A stretch of DNA of 64,000 nucleotides from Linnemannia elongata. Its lineage: Eukaryota > Mortierellomycota > Mortierellomycetes > Mortierellales > Mortierellaceae. Made by a program: the position numbers and the translations under genes. The stretch spans positions 558,001 to 622,000 of the forward strand of contig JAXBDG010000005.1 of NCBI GenBank assembly GCA_036320915.1. The letters run 5' to 3'. This document shows, piece after piece, positions 55,811 to 64,000 of the stretch; the stretch's first letter is position 1, and every line of letters starts with the position of its first letter. The notes under the pieces were generated by a model that made no database searches, was not told where the DNA came from, and saw nothing but the letters and a program-made list of their open reading frames with translations.

Positions 55811-57430
55811 CAACAGGGTACCTTCGCATCGCATCCATCAACGTGCAAGGGACAAGTGAATATGGGTTTTTTAAGCGGTGGTAAGATAGGGCGACATAAT
55901 AGCGTGCCAGTAAACGAAACTGCAATCACAAAACTACAAAATACTTATTATTTGATAAAAACGTACCTAGCCGATATGTTGGTTTTTGGGCAAATGCAAC
56001 GACCAGAGAGATGGGGGCGGGAGTGGAATTCTTGGTAAAAGAATTATGGCAACAGCACATCATAAGAAATAACAAACACAAAGAACGAGGCATTTCTTTC
56101 AATTTTGGATACCATTTGGGAGCCCACTTTCGGATAGTGACCTGTTATGTTCTGCAAGCAGAAACGAAGAGGGGAAAGAGAGTTCCAAGAGCTAGTCGAG
56201 TGTGCAAAAAAAATAATTCAAGAAGCAAAAGGGAAAGGCATGGAGACCATTGAGTGTGGGGGTGTTAACAGTGTAGTGAACCTCTCACTTGATCGGTCGA
56301 ACGAAAAAAAACAAAACACTAACACAAAAAACGGTCTTCTGGAGTGGTTGGCGGAAAAAATCAATTCACAGATAGCTTCCGCGAACTTCATCCAGAGACT
56401 GGCGCTTATTCCTTTCATAGCATTAGCAGATTGGACTTGATATGGCTAGCGGGTAGTCTGAAAGGTGGCCTGACGGAAGCAGGAATGATGCCCTGGAAGG
56501 CGGAATTCGCTCGGATCACAAAGGCGTTTTGCGGAACTAGATGTGCGGACTCTGGAGACACCAACACCACTTTTTATTATAGAGCAATAATTTTTCTTGA
56601 ACATGAAGTAAAGGTTGACGAAGCCTCCCATATGCGTTTTTAAACCGATACGAAATCCACAATCAAAAGATTCTCGAAACAAACAACGGTCATGCTACGT
56701 TAGACCGTGCATCCATTTCTGACTACCCATCCGATACCCTTACAAATGTCCGACTGTACTTCGAAAGAAGCACGGTCCAAGGCAGAGTAAGGGTATTCCC
56801 AAAGGCACTCTTTGGGAGCGGATATACCAGCCAGCTGAATATGTCGAGGCATGGTATGACCACCTGTTAGATGTGCCAAGTGACACTGTGATAGTAGGAG
56901 CAGTGAGCGCTGCAACTTCTGGGAAGGCAGTAGGGGCATCAAAGATAACAAAAGAACTACTGATACACATAGGTGAAAAGTCAACACGTCTCTTTTATGG
57001 GAAATTGAAGGCTAATGTCAGATACCAAAGATGCCCCTGCTGTGGATGGAAGGCGTCATCTCCAAGACCATCCCATGGACAGGAAGCCTCGCCAACGTCC
57101 GACCGATTACACTCCTGGAGCATGGATGCAAAATTCTGTTTTCGATCCTGACGGAGCGCCTCTCAGCAATCATGCTGGAAAACGACATATTAGGAGCCAC
57201 CTTCTCGATACTAAAGGGAACATCAACAGCAGATCACATCCACGCTCTTAACGTCGTCATGGAGGACGCACGACAACACAAGAAGGAGGTCTGGGTCTTA
57301 TTCCAGGATATGCGTCGGTGCTACGATTTAGGCAACTGCCATGAGGGGGGGGGGGGGGGGGATGCTAACCCTCCATCGCCTGAAAGTGAAAGCTTTCAAA
57401 ACCAAATGAAAAAAAAAAAAAAAAAAAAAA
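55811..57430 (+). mobile_element. Degenerate LINE (non-LTR retrotransposon) relic
   Basis: Remains of ORF2 on the plus strand. Endonuclease (EEP) domain: YLRIASINVQG at about 55818, FRIVTCYVLQAET near 56131, then ECGGVNSVVNLSLDRS near 56250 (a decayed form of the GDFN-containing block), and SISRLDLIWLAGS near 56425. A linker with ITKELLIHIGEKSTRLFYGKL (about 56947) leads to the start of reverse transcriptase: SLANVRPITLLEHGCKILF, LKGTSTADHI and LFQDMRRCYD (57090-57330). The frame shifts repeatedly and there are stops. RT breaks off at a run of 17 G (57345-57361), so its catalytic part is missing. A 22-nt A-run (57409-57430) may be the 3' tail. It lies just beyond the stop codon of the next F-box pseudogene. 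Confidence 0.8.
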
Positions 57431-59684
57431 GGGAATTCTTTAATAAGTTTAGCTATCTCCAGAGGCTAAACCGATACTGAGCAGGACTGGCAACAGTTCG
57501 TCCCACAGGAGGTTCCACAAGTAAGTAATTCCCTTGCGTGGTGCGCGAGCTATCCGGTTTCATCCCCACCTTCGATAATGACTCGTCAGTGACCCCGTCA
57601 ACGCATAGATGTGCACTCTCGAGCGCATGCAAGTGCTCAGACGTCGCCTTTACCCGCTCGCATACACTATGCCCCTCGGACGACATGATGAGATTCTCGA
57701 CACCGGGCGCGACCTTGCCAAATAGAACCTCCAGCACTCGACCGTCAAGAGACCATGGACCCGTCAGAGTAAGATACTTGAGTGCTGGGACGTGCACGTA
57801 TTCGAAGTCTTTCCAGAACTTGTCATCGTTTTCCTCGAGTTCAATGGGGCTGCCGCTGTTGTCGATATCTCCAACGACATGTCGCCCCAAGATCCTTCGC
57901 TGCCGTTGCTGTTCCTGATTCTGGGAGCGATCCATAGCGGGGTGTTGATATCCGGGCTGGAGAAGGTCCGCAATCCCAACGGTTCGCCTATGCTGGCCAA
58001 ATTGCGAGCCGATTCCGACATTAAATCGTACGAGGTTTGGTGTGCCGGCCAACATCCTGAACTTGAAGCGGTATCCAAACTCGGTGTTCAGTGTCAGGGA
58101 AACCAGATTGGGGAGGTGCCAGTCCCATGTCCAGGTCGGCCGCTTCCTTGGGACCGATTCATGTGTTGGGGGACTGTTAGCATTCTTATTGTTGTCGTCG
58201 ATACTCTCGTCATCTGCACCGTCAAGTTCCTCGGCAGGCGGAATGAACGCCACATCGACCCTAAGGGTGAATATCTCCAGTTTCAAGTCCGTCAAATTGG
58301 TCGTGCCATGAAGGATGTCGGGATGGAAGGAGATGGCCGGAGTGCCTTCAAGAGCGAGCTCTTTCAAAAGTGGTGGCTTTGTTGGTGTCCAATAAACAAC
58401 TTCGTCCAGTTGATACTCCTGTCGCCGATCCTTGAGAAAGATATGAGACAGCCGTGGGCATCTTGAAATGGCATCTGGATGGATGCGGATCAAAATCTGA
58501 CGCATGTTTACCTTTAGCTTTGATAGCCTAGGCAAATCCCAGCTGCAGTTGCCTTCGCCGATCGAAAATTTAAGTGCTGCCTCGTGATCAGTCAACCTTT
58601 TCCACCAATTGCTTCTGTAATATCTTCGAGCGTTCCACCAAATGCAAATGCCACGTCGTTGAGCTGTCGTCCAAATGCAGGCCGATCATATTTGGTGGCG
58701 AAAATGCGAAGCGGTACAAGCGGTCGTAGGGGAGTCCGTCCTGCTACAATCTCGGCATCATGTTGCTTGCGCTCATCGACAGCCCATTGAAACGTATCGT
58801 CGTCAAGGAACGGCACAATGACTCTCGAGAACACGGCACCGGTGAAAGAAAGGACCACTTGGCTTCGGCGGCGCTCTGGGTGCAAAAAATGAGCAAGGTT
58901 GGATGGTCTTGACAAGCGAAAGGTCGGTCTCGTGAGCTTTGGCGACAAACTGGGGCCAGTTTTGCTGGTCAAGGACGGAGGGGCTGATTAAAGGCGGAAG
59001 GGCTTGGAGGAGTCGAAATTGGTGCTCCTCTGGACAATCATCATTGCTGGCGTAAGGATCCCTGCAGCTCCGTCCACGTTTGAGTACATGAGGAGAGACT
59101 CGACGGTGCTCCTGCACGAATGAGACCATCTCCTCAAAGGCTAGAATCCTCTTCGACTTCTGTAACTCTAATTGTTCTTGTTCCGCTGGTGTATACGTTG
59201 GACCATATCGTGTCGTGACTTGGAACCCCTTGTCCAAAAGAAATGTGACCTTGGACAGGACCTTGAGGCGGGGAACCAGGGCGACGTAGCGGGTAATGTC
59301 CATGATGGGAATGACGAGCTCCTTGATGTGCTCTACGTTCGCTAAACACAATGCCCACGTCAAATCGCGCCGGAGCTCACGGGTAGCAGCGCGGGCGGTG
59401 AGGTTGAAGTATTGCCGTCGTTCAATCGGAATGTTCACTGGGACTTCTTCAAGCAGGTACCGGCCGGTCTGTCCGCGGTGCTCCAGATGATCCTTGAAGG
59501 TCGTGCGAGTGACAAGCGTCTTGTTGAAAATGATATGTTTCCCTGGCTCAGAATAATTAAGTAAATCGACTTTGGTAACAAAGGAATAGTAAGGAATAGA
59601 TATAGGATCGGGTGGCAAAGGATGCTTCTGCTCCTGGTCCCTGGGTTGATCCTGTAGGAAAGCAGCTCGCAGGAGGTCACTAAT

Positions 59685-59990
59685 GGGAGTCATCCGGGAC
59701 TAGTATAGATAGGCGCTTCAAGGTGTGTGAGAGTATGCTGCATAGATTACCATATGTTTTAAAAAGGCGGTACCGGGGATGGATGAGTTTAGGATAGAGG
59801 GGAGCGTACAGTAGTTCTAGGTAAAAGAAGTAGGCTCTGGGAGGTTGTGCTGCATGAAAGACCTCGAAGGGGGGGTTGTAGCTTTACTCTGGCTGATGCC
59901 CTCAACCCCCCTTTGGTGTTATCCATTGCCGATGACCTACGGTATATGCATGATGTAAAGGTAACGAATGACAAATGCGGTATGGTAGAC
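59685..59990. repeat. Left terminal inverted repeat of the transposon
   Basis: Matches the reverse complement of 63318-63625 almost perfectly; the main difference I see is a 2-nt gap near 59976. It contains a G7/C6 stem-like block (about 59870-59912) that could fold, and an ATG near its inner end that could start translation inward. Confidence 0.88.
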
Positions 59991-60019
59991 CAGGTAAGTA
60001 CAGGATATACAAAACAAAT

Positions 60020-61228
60020 ATGTCAAGCGGCAACGTTCCTGAAAAACTTCAAGATTTGTTCAGGGCGATTATTCAGGAGGAGTGGACCTTCTTGGATGAT
60101 CCCTGGCCAATGTACCCAAAAACTCGTAGGGCACACCGGTCTGAGTTCAAGGTCATCAAGGGTATGCGTCACATGAAATTAGCGGTTATGTCCAAGCTGG
60201 GGGCTGTTGCGGTGTACTTCTTCCTGACGGTCCTGTGGAATAAAGTATACTTCCCCGGTCCGTATAAGGCACTTGAAAAGGGTATTGCCTTCTTATACTT
60301 TTTTGTCTCTGGAGAATCCATGGAGTCCATGTCGGTGTTCATGCCCCGGTCATCCTTCTACGAGATCTTTCGCACGTTCTTCAAGGAGGAAAGGAGCCTG
60401 TTCAACAAGGAAATGGCAAGGTGCTTCTCAACCATGTTTTCCACCCCAGAGATACGCATGCGATCGGCCAGATGGAGTAACCCAAAGATGTTCAAGCATG
60501 TAACACTGCTGCTGGATGGCCATGACACACGGGCAACCTACGGGGAGTTAAAGTCGGAGATGTACAGCTTTAAGTTCAGGAAGTCAGGCCTCCGCACACA
60601 AGTATGCATAGACGTCAACAACATGGTGGTCTTTGTGTCCAAGTCCGAGTCATGTAAGAAACACAACGATGGTACCATGCTGGTTGACATGGGTGTGGCC
60701 AAAAGGATTCATGAGGTGGACTGCATTGGCCTTGATGGTGGATACCCACTGCATATACCCAAGCTCCTGGAGAAAGAGGACACCCTGGATATTCGCAACT
60801 TTTGTTTTCCCATACGTAAGCGCACTGGACAGCCCTTGGATGAGGATGAGGCTACCTTTAATACGATGTTCGGAGGATTCAGGTCTATGGTTGAAAATAC
60901 CTTTGGTGAGCTCGGATCCACCTTTGCCAAGTTCAACCATAAAGACGCCATCCGTACCACCGACAAGAGGGAGGTTAACATGATGTTGCGGTTGTGCTTT
61001 CTGCTGCTAAATGTACGTAATATGTCCAACAACCTCAGCCTGGATATACTACCCCACCATATGGAATGGATAGAGGATGGATTCGACTATCCAACCACCA
61101 ATAAGCCTGTCCTGCAGAACTCCGAAGTAGAGACTGTCCAAAATAGGCTACAGAATGGATCTGAACTACAGGAACTCCAGAACGCGTTCTTGGGAATGGA
61201 CATGTCGGAGGATGACGAGGAACTGTAG
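60020..61228 (+). CDS. DDE transposase (PIF/Harbinger, DDE_Tnp_4-like)
   Basis: 402 residues from the Met at 60020 (an in-frame Met at 59975, inside the terminal repeat, would add 15). The predicted catalytic triad is visible with the spacing of the DDE_Tnp_4 group: Asp in VTLLLDGHDTR (residue 166), Asp in CIGLDGGYPLH (239), Glu in GFRSMVENTFGELGSTF (292). Before it, GESMESMSVFMPRSSFYEIF looks like the helix-turn-helix that precedes the catalytic domain in this group. The C-terminus is acidic (MDMSEDDEEL). No stop or frameshift, so probably active. It is convergent with the 565-residue gene; their stops are about 52 bp apart. Confidence 0.85.
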   Translation: MSSGNVPEKLQDLFRAIIQEEWTFLDDPWPMYPKTRRAHRSEFKVIKGMRHMKLAVMSKLGAVAVYFFLTVLWNKVYFPGPYKALEKGIAFLYFFVSGESMESMSVFMPRSSFYEIFRTFFKEERSLFNKEMARCFSTMFSTPEIRMRSARWSNPKMFKHVTLLLDGHDTRATYGELKSEMYSFKFRKSGLRTQVCIDVNNMVVFVSKSESCKKHNDGTMLVDMGVAKRIHEVDCIGLDGGYPLHIPKLLEKEDTLDIRNFCFPIRKRTGQPLDEDEATFNTMFGGFRSMVENTFGELGSTFAKFNHKDAIRTTDKREVNMMLRLCFLLLNVRNMSNNLSLDILPHHMEWIEDGFDYPTTNKPVLQNSEVETVQNRLQNGSELQELQNAFLGMDMSEDDEEL

Positions 61229-61280
61229 GGCCTGATTTTTGTGGCAGCATGTACCAAGTTTTTAAAAACCTTACCTTACG

Positions 61281-62978
61281 TTACTCCTGGACCAGCTTAC
61301 ACTTCATGTCGTTCGTGCCTTTGGAGCGGACTATGCGTTCTGCAAGGAAGGTCATCTTTGGCACATGGTGGATTCTTACTTGGCCATTCGCTCCCCTATA
61401 TTTTCTCCGCCACGTTTCCCACAGGTTACAGAGGGACTTACCGGCTCTAACTCTGGTACCACAGTCCATAATTATATGCCAGTACAAAGTCCCGCGAAAC
61501 TTCTTTAAGCCTGCTGCAGCAATGGTATATATGCGACCTGGCTCAAGCACATTGTAGCCGGTTCCAAAGGCGGATGAATGTATACTCTGCATATGCTTAA
61601 CATACTGCCCATCATCGGATCTGCGCTCCACAAGGACAGCTAACGGTGCACTCTCCTTGTGGTGTCGCCTCTTTGGCCATCCAATGCGGATGTTGTCCAC
61701 AGATACAATACCCATGTCGGCAAACTTATATACTTCGCGGTCGAACAGTGCGTATGAGGGGAACATACCCTTGGAACCACCTGGTACCAATGTTTTGGCC
61801 TTGCAGCCTGGCTCTCTCTCATACATCTTCTCCTTGGTGACCTCCACTGTACCATTCTCGCTAACTTTGGCCTCCACATAGTAGATGGGACGGTCGTTGA
61901 ACGAGTAGTTGGCAACCAGGTGCATGGCAAGCGGTGCTGAAACTTTGGACCACATATAACCGTACTTCTTGCGGGTTGTAGAGTTCCACCAGTGGCAGTA
62001 TGCAAAGACCTTGCTTCCAGGGATATACACCGCGACCATGGCCTTTATAAGCTCAGCACGTTCTATCCAGTGCTGTTCATAGCTGTAGTCAAACGTGGTG
62101 CAGCCGTCCAAAAGCCTACGCGCATCATCCATCCTATCTTGGTATACCGCCAAAGGGTGCAGCCTTGAGCCATAAAAGGTTAGCTCCAGCCGTGAAAGGC
62201 CATGATCCCTATGGCGCAATAGAGTCCTGGTGAACTTCTCATCTGGATTGGCAACTATATCCTCCATCCTTGAACCGAGACTCTTTCGCACATCCGCGCT
62301 CTCGAGCATCTGGACCAGCTTGTTATAGACCTTGCAACTGATATTTTGGGCATTGTCTGCAGATGCAAACCAGGTCACACAGTGGTCACCCACCCGTCCG
62401 CGATCGTTAACTATCGTTGAAATGCCCTTAGCCTTCAAGTGCCTCTCCAAATAGGTCCGGGTTGATACATACCTGCAGTCATGAGTCATGTCGATGTCAT
62501 GCAGGACAAGGTACCGCTTCCGAAGGATAGGCAGGATGGCAGCCATGGCCATTACCACCTTTTTGGCACGGCAGTGGTATAGAGACACCTTGATAGAGAC
62601 AAATCCGGCAGAGTATGGTCCATTGCTGTGCTCTTGTGCATGTGCGGTTTGGATGTCAGCAGGGATATACTCTTCGTCCAACAGAGTGCCACTATGCAGC
62701 GACTTGATGGAATCGTAAGGTAGATCCGCCTTGCCAAATGCCTCACGTAAGTCAGCCATATATTTGCCAATGGACTTACCCTTGACCTTTTCATCGGCAT
62801 AGTTGACCGGAGCCCAAAAGACCATACTGTCACAGAACATCTTGGAGAACCGTGTGAACCCCTTGCGTTTGGTACCTCCAAGACGACCAAGGGGATGTAC
62901 ACATTTGCCAACGTCGGCAAGGTTGTGCGTGTACTTATTGAGGATCTCGTTGATGATAGCTTCCTTTGACCGTGACAT
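61281..62978 (-). CDS. 565-residue transposon protein, possible Rep-like initiator
   Basis: Second large protein of the transposon, open throughout. I cannot assign a named family with certainty. Ordered motifs are suggestive: LVLHDIDMTHDCRYVS (about residues 157-172), CKVYNKLVQMLE (about 216-227), then GLSRLELTFYG (about 262-272). The order D-x-D, (V/I)Y-(N/D)-K, R-x-E resembles phage and plasmid rolling-circle initiators of the Rep_trans/gpII type, which would nick or bind transposon ends; this is inference. No clear HUH motif and no obvious zinc cluster were found. The basic C-terminal part (RIGWPKRRHHKES, WETWRRKYRG) suits nucleic-acid binding. Alternatives: a YqaJ-type accessory nuclease as in some Harbinger relatives, or a novel DNA-binding partner. 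Confidence 0.6.
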   Translation of the reverse strand: MSRSKEAIINEILNKYTHNLADVGKCVHPLGRLGGTKRKGFTRFSKMFCDSMVFWAPVNYADEKVKGKSIGKYMADLREAFGKADLPYDSIKSLHSGTLLDEEYIPADIQTAHAQEHSNGPYSAGFVSIKVSLYHCRAKKVVMAMAAILPILRKRYLVLHDIDMTHDCRYVSTRTYLERHLKAKGISTIVNDRGRVGDHCVTWFASADNAQNISCKVYNKLVQMLESADVRKSLGSRMEDIVANPDEKFTRTLLRHRDHGLSRLELTFYGSRLHPLAVYQDRMDDARRLLDGCTTFDYSYEQHWIERAELIKAMVAVYIPGSKVFAYCHWWNSTTRKKYGYMWSKVSAPLAMHLVANYSFNDRPIYYVEAKVSENGTVEVTKEKMYEREPGCKAKTLVPGGSKGMFPSYALFDREVYKFADMGIVSVDNIRIGWPKRRHHKESAPLAVLVERRSDDGQYVKHMQSIHSSAFGTGYNVLEPGRIYTIAAAGLKKFRGTLYWHIIMDCGTRVRAGKSLCNLWETWRRKYRGANGQVRIHHVPKMTFLAERIVRSKGTNDMKCKLVQE

Positions 62979-63012
62979 GTTGTTAATAGATTCTTGCTTT
63001 TTAAAAACTCCC

Positions 63013-63294
63013 TTAGGTGGCCTTCAACTCAGTGCGCATAAGGTACTCACCAGCAGCTTCGTTGGTCAACAGTCCTTTCTCAGAGAGTTCACGTCGGATA
63101 CCCTTGTATACCTTTTCCAACATCGAGTAGATAGTATGTGGACACCAGGTTTCACCAAAGTCAGGAGATTTAGCGCGGTGAATATCCACGAATGCATCAA
63201 GGTACACATACATACAGGTCTCTAAGCGATGGTCCGTAATAAATTCAGCGACGACATCCTGTTGCAAAGATTTATGTGTAAGCGGAATAGGCAT
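63013..63294 (-). CDS. Small transposon ORF, unknown function
   Basis: 93 residues from the Met at 63294 (109 if begun at 63342 inside the right terminal repeat). It begins MPIPLTHKSLQQDVVAEFI and includes YVYLDAFVDIHRAK and MLEKVYKGIRRELSEKGLL, a helical, charged sequence without cysteines. It ends 35 bp before the 565-residue gene on the same strand, so the two may share a transcript or be exons of one gene. I do not recognise it. Confidence 0.5.
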   Translation of the reverse strand: MPIPLTHKSLQQDVVAEFITDHRLETCMYVYLDAFVDIHRAKSPDFGETWCPHTIYSMLEKVYKGIRRELSEKGLLTNEAAGEYLMRTELKAT

Positions 63295-63317
63295 TGTTGT
63301 TGTCTTTGGGGCACCTT

Positions 63318-63625
63318 GTCTACCATACCGCCGATTTGTCATTCGTTACCTTTACATCATGCATATACCGTAGGTCATCGGCAATGGATAACACCAAAGG
63401 GGGGTTGAGGGCATCAGCCAGAGTAAAGCTACAACCCCCCCTTCGAGGTCTTTCATGCAGCACAACCTCCCAGAGCCTACTTCTTTTACCTAGAACTACT
63501 GTACGCTCCCCTCTATCCTAAACTCATCCATCCCCGGTACCGCCTTTTTAAAACATATGGTAATCTATGCAGCATACTCTCACACACCTTGAAGCGCCTA
63601 TCTATACTAGTCCCGGATGACTCCC
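63318..63625. repeat. Right terminal inverted repeat of the transposon
   Basis: Reverse complement of the left end (59685-59990) with a 2-nt insertion. It ends CTCCC at 63625, followed by the AAT target duplication. Confidence 0.88.
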
Positions 63626-64000
63626 AATGACATGGTCGTGAGGGAGACTGAGAAGGAGAGTCCGGACCATCATGATGGGACGGACGAGTGCTTCGCCGTC
63701 ATCGCCTTTGTTGGGACCAAAACCGATCGGATTACCCACATATCGTGCAGGGAGTCTGCGGAAGGGGTGCTCATACATGATGGGTAAAGTGACCGACAAG
63801 ACGTATTTATTGACCCGCAGTAAGTTACTGAGGGTGTTGATGTCTGATCCGTCTGCGAGATGGCGGATGATTATATGAAGGCATTCCGTCGGCAAGGGGA
63901 ATGTGGTTGACATGTTATTAATCAGGAGAAAAGGACGAAGCAAGAAGGTGATGAAAAAGTTGAAGTGGAAGATGAAAGGTAGTGAAAAGTGAAGATGGGA

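Larger units (their letters stand above)
59685..63625. mobile_element. DNA transposon, PIF/Harbinger-like, 3,941 bp
   Basis: Complete element with about 306-bp terminal inverted repeats starting GGGAGTCATCCGGGACTAG, flanked on both sides by AAT (59682-59684 and 63626-63628), a 3-bp target duplication. It encodes a DDE transposase on the plus strand and, on the minus strand, a 565-residue protein and a small ORF next to it. The arms are almost identical, so the insertion is young and the element may be active. The superfamily is assigned from the transposase and the 3-bp duplication. AAT is not the TWA usually preferred by PIF/Harbinger, and the second large protein is not the Myb/SANT-like partner typical of that group. 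Confidence 0.88.
57453..63913 (-). pseudogene. F-box/LRR gene split by a DNA transposon and two frameshifts
   Basis: The N-terminal part (63913-63626) starts MSTTFPLPTECLHIIIRHLA with LLRVNKYVLSVTLPIMYEHPF and runs to LLSLPHDHVI, where a 3.9-kb transposon (59685-63625) begins. The gene resumes at 59681 with SDLLRAAFLQDQ in the same frame. Two independent one-base frameshifts follow: near 58820 (FHRCRVLE into VIVPFLDDDTFQWAV) and near 58605 (ALEDITEA type text into LTDHEAALKFSIG). The remainder is intact through AISFHPDILHGTTNL, WTWDWHLPNLVSL, YRFKFRMLAGTPNL to the stop at 57453. No GT-AG intron explains the frameshifts. It is therefore a pseudogene even without the transposon. Confidence 0.88.

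Noticed and set aside
58590..58830. Introns as explanation for the two frameshifts in the split F-box gene
   Set aside because: No GT-AG pair at the breaks. Alignment needs only one-base shifts, and the intact paralogues are intronless.
60020..61228. KDZ, hAT or Tc1/mariner transposase
   Set aside because: The LLLDGHD, GLDGGYP and ENTFGELGSTF triad contexts fit DDE_Tnp_4 (Harbinger). TA duplication (mariner) and 8-bp duplication (hAT) are not seen.
1..64000. CRISPR arrays, bacterial operons or riboswitches
   Set aside because: No regularly spaced repeats of that kind; introns and gene families show eukaryotic nuclear DNA.

Overview
The window looks like nuclear DNA of an early-diverging filamentous fungus. 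Genes carry many short GT-AG introns (about 40-230 nt, one with a TACTAAC branch point), promoters and introns are rich in CT/GA microsatellites and A-runs, and there is a large paralogous F-box family. A Mortierella-type (Mortierellomycotina) genome is my best guess. That is inference, because no rRNA or other taxonomic marker is present.

Layout. 0-9.8 kb: an intact F-box gene (146-2665), a small secreted cysteine-rich protein (4226-4525, -), a relic of a flavin monooxygenase (5385-5712) and an intact seven-exon FAD monooxygenase (6418-8519). 9.8-30.6 kb: single-copy genes, namely a kelch/one-transmembrane protein (9788-13176, -), the ribonucleotide reductase large subunit (15536-18630, -) with a probable 3-nt microexon, an 11-exon class C GPCR (18955-24357, -), a 5-kb low-complexity stretch without a recognisable gene, and a predicted mitochondrial membrane protein (29358-30602). 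31-64 kb: accessory DNA dominated by F-box paralogues. Intact ones are at 30988-33582, 33616-36414, 41384-43879 and 52230-54719. Broken ones are at 36.7-37.1 kb, 37454-40177, 44.9-46.2 kb and 57453-63913. Two further FAD monooxygenase copies lie here, one intact (46480-48497) and one pseudogene (49230-51269).

Mobile DNA. A decayed LINE (55811-57430) lies just downstream of the last F-box gene. That gene is split by a 3,941-bp DNA transposon (59685-63625) with about 306-bp terminal inverted repeats and an AAT target duplication. The transposon encodes a PIF/Harbinger-like DDE transposase, an unusual 565-residue protein whose motif order recalls rolling-circle replication initiators, and a small third ORF. 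Removing the element plus one AAT would join the F-box reading frame exactly across the site.

How the genes work together. The F-box proteins are predicted substrate adaptors of SCF ubiquitin ligases. GGTGGCAA sites resembling the yeast proteasome-associated control element recur upstream of several of them. RNR supplies deoxynucleotides; the GPCR and the kelch protein are predicted membrane proteins with extracellular domains. The accessory half shows duplication, gene conversion and decay rather than a pathway. Exon coordinates were inferred by eye from splice signals, reading phase and comparison of paralogues within the window.
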